DNA from: Tautonia sociabilis
GTDB lineage: Bacteria > Planctomycetota > Planctomycetia > Isosphaerales > Isosphaeraceae
NCBI RefSeq assembly: GCF_003977685.1
Contig: NZ_RYZH01000035.1
Span: 1-64,000 of the forward strand
DNA length: 64,000 bases
Direction of reading: 5' to 3'
Shown here in pieces: positions 59,544 to 64,000 of this stretch. The notes below the pieces were generated by a model. That model was not told the DNA's origin. It made no database searches and saw only the letters and a list, made by a program, of their open reading frames with translations. Position 1 is the stretch's first letter, and the number at the start of each line of letters is the position of its first letter. Position numbers and translations under genes: made by a program.

Positions 59544-60863
59544 TCACGACCCCAGTCCCAATCGGCGGCGATGATAAGCCAGGCGTTGCGCGACGTCCAT
59601 CCGGGAAAAATCGGGCATGCCGCCCGGCAGCGTCGGGAACGACCGCCCGTCCCGGTCCTTCGCGACCGTCGGGCCGTCGCAGGTGCCGCAGCCGCAGTCG
59701 CAGCCGGCCTTCGAGGGAGCCGAGGCGACCGTCAGACTCCGACCGGAGGCCCCGCCGTCGCCATTCTCCCCGGGGGAGGGGGCCTTCGCCGGCGCCGCCG
59801 GGGTCGGCGGGACGACGACCGAGGTTGAGGAGCCTCCATAGCTCATTGCCGTCGCCTGGGGCTTCAGGTCCTCCTCCAGCGGGCGATGCGGCCGAATGCC
59901 CAGGCGATCCAGCACCGCGTGATAGGCTCGCACCGCCTCGACCGCTCCGATCTGACCGTCGGCGATCAGCCGAAGGAACTGGATGAACGCCAGCTGGTTC
60001 TCCGCGTTGTTGATCTTCCTGCCGTAGAGGGCGACCTTCGCCCCGTACTTCCTCGCCTCCGCCAGCAGGTGGAAGGCGTCGAACGTCGTCCCCGCCGATC
60101 CCCCCAGGATGCCGACGACCAGGTGCGGGTCGTACCGCACCAGCTCCTCCAGCGCCCTCGGCCCGTGGTAGACGATCTTCAGGAAGACCGGCCGCCCCGG
60201 CCCCGCCACCCCGGCGAGCATCCGGGCGATCATGTCGTTGAGGAAGTGCGGCAAGACATCCGGGTCGATCGTCCCCGGCACGTTCGGGTCGAACACCTCG
60301 AGGAAGTAGCGGAACCCCTTCCGCTCCGCCTCCTCTCGGAACTGGTGGAACCGCTCCAGCGTGCGGAAATCATGCTCGGGGATGTTGTTGAACGTGACGG
60401 AGTACAGGCCGAGGTCGGCCCCGAGCGACCGCTCCTCCGGCGAGCAATCCACGTGCCCGCACATCGCGTGATCCAGCAGCGCCGAGCGATGCGGCTGCGC
60501 CGGGTACCGTGCGTAGACCGAACCGCGCGCCAGGTGCACATCGGTCGCGTCGTTCGCCCGAATCGCCGGCGTGACGTGCGAATCGTCGAACAGCCGCTCC
60601 TGAATCGTCAACTGATAATTCGAGCTGGCCGACATGAGCATGATGTCAACCAACCCTTGCCGCGTGTTCTGCCGGATCTGCTCGCGGTACTCCTCCAGCG
60701 TCCGGAACCGCACCTCGCCGCTATGCGCCTCCGGCGACCGGCCCGGCGCTCCGATGCCGAAGGCCATGTCGGCATCCTTCGCATCGGCGAGGATGAACTC
60801 CTTGCAGCCGATCGGGTCGGCGTGGATCGCGGCCAGCTTCCGGTCGAGCGACTTAGTAACCAC
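59544..60863 (-). CDS. BMC-associated DeoC/class I aldolase-like protein with Cys cluster and C-terminal tail
   Basis: The 439-residue protein has a TIM-barrel aldolase-like body (for example LYSVTFNNIPEHDFRTLERF, FRYFLEVFDPNVPGTIDPDV, RPVFLKIVYHGPRALEELVR with a candidate Schiff-base Lys, VVGILGGSAGTTFDAFHLL), as in the DeoC-like enzymes of planctomycete BMC loci. After the barrel comes a Pro/Ala/Gly linker, a cysteine cluster C388-D-C390-G-C392-G-T-C395, and a final amphipathic-looking segment (DFSRMDVAQRLAYHRRRLG). The linker plus terminal helix resembles BMC encapsulation peptides. The reaction is unproven. GTG 60863 (or 60875) overlaps the end of the dehydrogenase gene, indicating coupling. 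Confidence 0.8.
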   Translation of the reverse strand: MVTKSLDRKLAAIHADPIGCKEFILADAKDADMAFGIGAPGRSPEAHSGEVRFRTLEEYREQIRQNTRQGLVDIMLMSASSNYQLTIQERLFDDSHVTPAIRANDATDVHLARGSVYARYPAQPHRSALLDHAMCGHVDCSPEERSLGADLGLYSVTFNNIPEHDFRTLERFHQFREEAERKGFRYFLEVFDPNVPGTIDPDVLPHFLNDMIARMLAGVAGPGRPVFLKIVYHGPRALEELVRYDPHLVVGILGGSAGTTFDAFHLLAEARKYGAKVALYGRKINNAENQLAFIQFLRLIADGQIGAVEAVRAYHAVLDRLGIRPHRPLEEDLKPQATAMSYGGSSTSVVVPPTPAAPAKAPSPGENGDGGASGRSLTVASAPSKAGCDCGCGTCDGPTVAKDRDGRSFPTLPGGMPDFSRMDVAQRLAYHRRRLGLGS

Positions 60864-61983
60864 CCCGCCCTCCACCGGACTGCCCCGAGATCGTCACCCT
60901 CGGCCGGCCGCCGACGGCCGACCCGCCCGATCCCATCGTGACCCGCACCGCCTGGCCGTTGGCCGACGGCGACGGCAGGCCGCCCCGGCCCCCTCCCGAC
61001 GCCTGGCCTGCGCCCGAGGCTCCCCGCCCGACGGCCGCCTTCGCCGCGTTCGGGTTCGACGTGAGCACCAGGTCGATCGTCTCCCGGAGCACCCGGGCCG
61101 ATTGCTGCAAGGCCGACACCTCCTTCGGCCACAGCTCGAGCTCGAGTTGAGCCCGCACCCCTCCCGAGCCGACCACCGTCGGCACCGAGATGCACACCTC
61201 CTGCATCCCGTACGGCCCGCTCACCAGCGACGACACCGGCAGAATCCGTCTCGAGTCGAGCGCGACCGCGTGGATGACCTCCCGGATCGACATCCCCACG
61301 GCGAAACCGGCCCCGCCCTTGAGCTTGATGACCTCGGCGCCGCTTCCCTTGGTCCGCTGGAACAGCTCCTCCGCCTTCGACGCCGACCAGCCCGGGAACT
61401 TCTCCAGCGGCAGCCCGGCCGCCTGGGCCGCCGACCAGAGCGGCACCATGCTATCGCCGTGCTCTCCCAGAATCGTCGCCGTCACCTGAGTCGGCGGCAG
61501 CCCCAGATCCTGGGCGATCAGGCCCCGGAACCGGGACGAATCGAGCATCGTCCCCAGCCCGATCACCTGGCTCGGGGGCAATCCCGTGCGCTTCGTGGCC
61601 AGGTAGGTGAGCACGTCCACCGGATTCGACACGACCACCACGACCGCGTCCGGCCGCAGCCCGGCGGCGATCACGTCGTCCAGGATCTTCAGGAACAACT
61701 CGACGTTCCGGTTGATCAGGTCCAACCGGCTCTCGTCCGGCTTCCGCCGAAGGCCGGCGGTGATGCAGACAAGGTCGGTCTCCGGGATCGCCTCGTATCC
61801 GGTCGCCCGGATTCGCTGGTCGGCCGCCAGCGGGGCGCCGTGCAGCAGATCGAGCGCCTGCCCCCGGCACAGGTCGCCGTTGACGTCGATCAGGTTGATC
61901 TCGCCGACCACCCCGCCGGCCTGCAGCGCGAAGCCCGTGCACGATCCGACCAGGCCGCCGCCGCCGATGATGCTGACTCTCAT
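60853..61983 (-). CDS. BMC-associated lactate/malate dehydrogenase-family enzyme
   Basis: The 376-residue NAD-dependent 2-hydroxyacid dehydrogenase has a Rossmann motif VSIIGGGGLVGSCTGFALQA, NAD-ribose Asp (INLIDVNGD), substrate Arg region (TAGLRRKPDESRLDLINRN), VVVVSNPVDVLTYLA and the catalytic His in TILGEHGDSMVPLWS. Substrate specificity between lactate and malate is not clear. The fold ends near residue 316, and a 60-residue Gly/Ser-rich tail follows with two similar segments (AVRVTMGSGG and RPRVTISGQSGG), not normal for the family. In such BMC loci it is expected to recycle NAD or reduce the aldehyde-derived product. Start ATG 61983. Confidence 0.85.
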   Translation of the reverse strand: MRVSIIGGGGLVGSCTGFALQAGGVVGEINLIDVNGDLCRGQALDLLHGAPLAADQRIRATGYEAIPETDLVCITAGLRRKPDESRLDLINRNVELFLKILDDVIAAGLRPDAVVVVVSNPVDVLTYLATKRTGLPPSQVIGLGTMLDSSRFRGLIAQDLGLPPTQVTATILGEHGDSMVPLWSAAQAAGLPLEKFPGWSASKAEELFQRTKGSGAEVIKLKGGAGFAVGMSIREVIHAVALDSRRILPVSSLVSGPYGMQEVCISVPTVVGSGGVRAQLELELWPKEVSALQQSARVLRETIDLVLTSNPNAAKAAVGRGASGAGQASGGGRGGLPSPSANGQAVRVTMGSGGSAVGGRPRVTISGQSGGGRGGY

Positions 61984-62024
61984 CGCCCCGCCCTTTCTCG
62001 AAGATCCCTGGATCGCCTGATCGG

Positions 62025-62987
62025 TCAGCACGCCCCGGCGTACGATCCCGAGCCGCCCGGCTTGCCGTTTCCCGAGGGGGAGGCCCCGCCGTTGACCGCC
62101 CGCATCACCTGGTCGGTGATCGCTTGCACCATCGCCTCAAACTCCGGACCCTCAGCCCCCCGCTCCGAGGAAGCGGGCAGGGAGCAGGACGCCTGCCGCT
62201 CGGCTTGCCGCAGCTTCTCGGGGATGAACGCATGCGGCTCCGGCTTGAACGTCTCGTTGTACCCCTCTCGGAAGAGGCTGTTGCCGCAGAGGTCGCAGTT
62301 CTCCAGGCCCAGCTCCAGCCGCACATCGCGCACGCCGATCCCCGGCTTCAACCGGATCAGCTCCGCGGCCTTCGCGTCGTTGTAGTATTTCGGACCGCCG
62401 AGCGGCTTGGTGAGGATCAGGATCCGGCAGTACGCGTCGATGATCTCGGTCTTGAAGTAGGCGTCCATCAAGTCGCTGCCCGCCGTCACGGTGCCGTGGT
62501 TGGCCAGCAGGATCGTGTCCGTGTCCTTGATGTAGGGGATCACCGTGTCGGCGAACGCCTGACCGCCGGGCGTCTCGTAAGGGCTGATCGCCACCTCGCC
62601 GAGGAAGACCTCGAACTCCGGCATCGTGCACTTGGGGATCGGCTCGTGCGCCACGGCGAACGCCGTCGCGTGCGGCGGGTGGCAGTGGACCACCGCCCTC
62701 ACGTCGGGCCGTTGCTTCATGATCGTCAGGTGCAGCAAAATCTCGCTGGAGCGCTTCCGCTTGCCCGACACCTGGTTCCCGTCAAGGTCGACGATGCACA
62801 GGTCGTCCGGCTTCATGAATCCCTTCGAGACTCGGGTCGGCGTGCAGAGGACCCGGTCCTCCGATAGCCGGTAGCTGATGTTCCCGTCGTTGGCCGCCGC
62901 GAAGCCCTTGTTGTAGATCCGACGGCCGACCTCGCACATCTCCTCGCGGAGCTTCCACTCGCCCATGAAGTTGCCGTTGCCCGCCAT
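62025..62987 (-). CDS. BMC-associated class II aldolase (fuculose/rhamnulose-phosphate type)
   Basis: The 320-residue protein is a class II aldolase/adducin-type zinc enzyme: GRRIYNKGFAAANDGNISYR, VHCHPPHATAFAVAHEP (His-x-His zinc ligands), the catalytic-Glu region MPEFEVFLGEVAI and LLANHGTVTAGSDLMDAYFK with a further His. In Planctomycetes/Verrucomicrobia BMCs this enzyme cleaves L-fuculose-1-P or L-rhamnulose-1-P to DHAP and lactaldehyde (family knowledge). After a linker, residues 282-300 (EFEAMVQAITDQVMRAVNG) form an amphipathic helix followed by a Gly/Ser tail, a typical encapsulation peptide. ATG 62987 starts directly before the conserved core. Confidence 0.9.
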   Translation of the reverse strand: MAGNGNFMGEWKLREEMCEVGRRIYNKGFAAANDGNISYRLSEDRVLCTPTRVSKGFMKPDDLCIVDLDGNQVSGKRKRSSEILLHLTIMKQRPDVRAVVHCHPPHATAFAVAHEPIPKCTMPEFEVFLGEVAISPYETPGGQAFADTVIPYIKDTDTILLANHGTVTAGSDLMDAYFKTEIIDAYCRILILTKPLGGPKYYNDAKAAELIRLKPGIGVRDVRLELGLENCDLCGNSLFREGYNETFKPEPHAFIPEKLRQAERQASCSLPASSERGAEGPEFEAMVQAITDQVMRAVNGGASPSGNGKPGGSGSYAGAC

Positions 62988-63025
62988 CGTTCGAGGCTCC
63001 TTGATTGGAACGCGTGCTCGGTGTT

Positions 63026-63304
63026 TCAGACGTTGAGTTGATCCAGCAGGCAGGCGCAATAGGCGTCCACCGGCGTCTTGACCTTGCCGAAGGGATTGGC
63101 CGCCTCGCGGCCCTCGCTGATGCCGATGATCGCCCCGCGGCCGGCGCCCAGCTCATCGAACACGACCAGCTCCTCCCCTCTCCTCGGGGAGCCATCGACG
63201 ATCGCCTCCCTCGGCATGGGTGCGACGACCAGGAACCTCGGATTCCTCAGCGACGGATGGATGCGCGAGCACGTGACCCGGCCAATCACTTCTCCGATCC
63301 TCAT
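63026..63304 (-). CDS. BMC pentameric vertex protein (EutN/CcmL family)
   Basis: The 92-residue shell protein caps the vertices of a bacterial microcompartment. It has the family start MRIGEVIGRVTCSRIHPSL, a central FDELGAGRGAIIGISEGREA and the end PVDAYCACLLDQLNV. Length and pattern are typical of EutN/CcmL pentamers. ATG 63304 is chosen for the conserved MRIG start. The upstream gene's frame runs 152 bases into it. The class II aldolase follows 38 bases downstream. Its presence is the firmest evidence that the enzymes around it belong to a BMC. Confidence 0.92.
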   Translation of the reverse strand: MRIGEVIGRVTCSRIHPSLRNPRFLVVAPMPREAIVDGSPRRGEELVVFDELGAGRGAIIGISEGREAANPFGKVKTPVDAYCACLLDQLNV

Positions 63305-63965
63305 ACGCGAATCCCCCGCCGCCAAGCCAGGCCGGCGCCTCGGGCGCCCCCGCTCGGCGGAAGACCTTCAGGCAGTGCAGCAGCGACGGGATCGGATGGC
63401 CCGCCGGCTCAAGGACGATCAGGTTCGCCCCCAGCCGATCGGCCGCCCGAGCGACCGCGTCGGCGTCTCCCGGAGCCGCGGATCGGACCCCGGGCACTTG
63501 GGCCGCCAGCCAGCAGGCGACCGACGCCTCGGGAGTGATCACCACCGCCCCTCGGTCGATTCCCCCGGCCACCCAGCGCGCCGCCTCGATCGCGTCGCCG
63601 CCGACCTCGTCCCAGCCGCCGGGAGCGGCGAGGATCGCCCTCCGGATCGCGTCGGCCGAGGCCACCCCGTCCTCCAGCACGAACCCCCACTCGCCGGCCC
63701 GAGCCGCCCTGGCCTCGGAGACGAGCCGCACGGCGATGCCTCGTCGTTTGAGCGCGTCCCGGGCGATGGGAGTGATGACGGTCCCCGGAGTCACCTGGAT
63801 CTCGACCACCTCGGGGCCGATCGCCGCGATGTGCCGCTCTCCCAGCAGCCGGCCGGCGAAGGGGATCGTGCCGGACGGTCGCCGATCGGGGCCCGCCCCT
63901 CGCCGAGTTCCGGCGAGGACGAGCCTCACGGCGGCGTCGACCTGTGCGATCGTCGGCCCGATCAT
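63153..63965 (-). CDS. BMC-locus protein with RpiB-like C-terminal half; 3' end overlaps the EutN gene
   Basis: The frame from ATG 63965 gives 270 residues (63992 is a longer alternative). Residues about 30-90 contain IPFAGRLLGERHIAAIGPEV and VTPGTVITPIARDALKRRGI, patterns seen in several BMC accessory proteins. The later DRGAVVITPEASVACWLAAQ, then VPGVRSAAPGDADAVARAAD and RLGANLIVLEPAG follow the RpiB/LacAB sugar-phosphate isomerase order, but the catalytic Cys/His residues are not obvious. The last 50 codons overlap the vertex-protein gene in another frame and look like out-of-frame sequence; one extra G in the G5 run at 63313-63317 would end it at the EutN start. The function is unknown. 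Confidence 0.6.
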   Translation of the reverse strand: MIGPTIAQVDAAVRLVLAGTRRGAGPDRRPSGTIPFAGRLLGERHIAAIGPEVVEIQVTPGTVITPIARDALKRRGIAVRLVSEARAARAGEWGFVLEDGVASADAIRRAILAAPGGWDEVGGDAIEAARWVAGGIDRGAVVITPEASVACWLAAQVPGVRSAAPGDADAVARAADRLGANLIVLEPAGHPIPSLLHCLKVFRRAGAPEAPAWLGGGGFAYEDRRSDWPGHVLAHPSVAEESEVPGRRTHAEGGDRRWLPEERGGAGRVR

Positions 63966-64000
63966 CCGTCCGGCAGCCCTATCACGCTCCACCGGCCGGG

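Overview
The window is one high-GC (about 70% by eye) chromosomal stretch from a planctomycete, most likely an Isosphaeraceae-type member (inference). The evidence is a DUF1549/DUF1553 gene followed by a DUF1501 gene, an ECF sigma factor with a very long membrane-anchored tail, several PEP-CTERM proteins, sulfatase-like and YncE/phosphoesterase proteins, and the end of a Planctomycetes/Verrucomicrobia-type bacterial microcompartment (BMC) locus. No rRNA, tRNA, CRISPR array or intact mobile element was recognised. The only mobile DNA is the tail of an IS110-type transposase at the left edge.

Layout. 1-908: transposase tail, a hexamer repeat and gene-free DNA. 909-6327 (minus strand): a protein-quality-control group of two McsA-like zinc proteins, the arginine kinase McsB and a J-domain protein, followed by the long ECF sigma factor. 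6644-12072: trpE, a PEP-CTERM protein, a glyoxalase-fold protein, a UPF0104-type membrane protein and hisB. 13024-15277: two tandem PEP-CTERM paralogues with matching 3' hairpins, in a gene-poor zone. 15554-22480: two alpha/beta hydrolases, a U32 peptidase, a small lipoprotein, a PII protein and a degenerate receiver protein. 22666-30880: an unrecognised polytopic membrane protein, a sulfatase-superfamily membrane enzyme, a 49-residue membrane peptide, a YncE/phosphoesterase fusion and an unknown secreted protein.

31258-39973 is the GlgE alpha-glucan group: glgE, a treS-maltokinase fusion and glgB, then a DUF4432 mutarotase-like protein. Together they convert trehalose to maltose, maltose-1-phosphate, linear glucan and branched glucan. 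treZ lies apart at 52811 without treY. 40007-43834 holds an esterase, a D-2-hydroxyacid dehydrogenase and an Nramp-like transporter lacking the canonical metal motifs. 44204-49177 is a DUF1549/1553 - DUF1501 - WD40 - cupredoxin cluster. 49242-59480 holds a HI0933-type flavoprotein, hslVU, treZ, a Gfo/Idh/MocA oxidoreductase, a membrane-fusion protein, an SPFH protein and a DUF2179 protein.

59544-63965 (minus strand) is the BMC locus: an RpiB-like protein, a EutN/CcmL vertex protein, a class II aldolase, a lactate/malate dehydrogenase-like enzyme and a DeoC-like aldolase. Genes are tightly spaced or overlapping. The three enzymes carry linker-plus-tail extensions that look like cargo-targeting segments. 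Shell hexamers, aldehyde dehydrogenase and phosphotransacylase should lie beyond the right edge.
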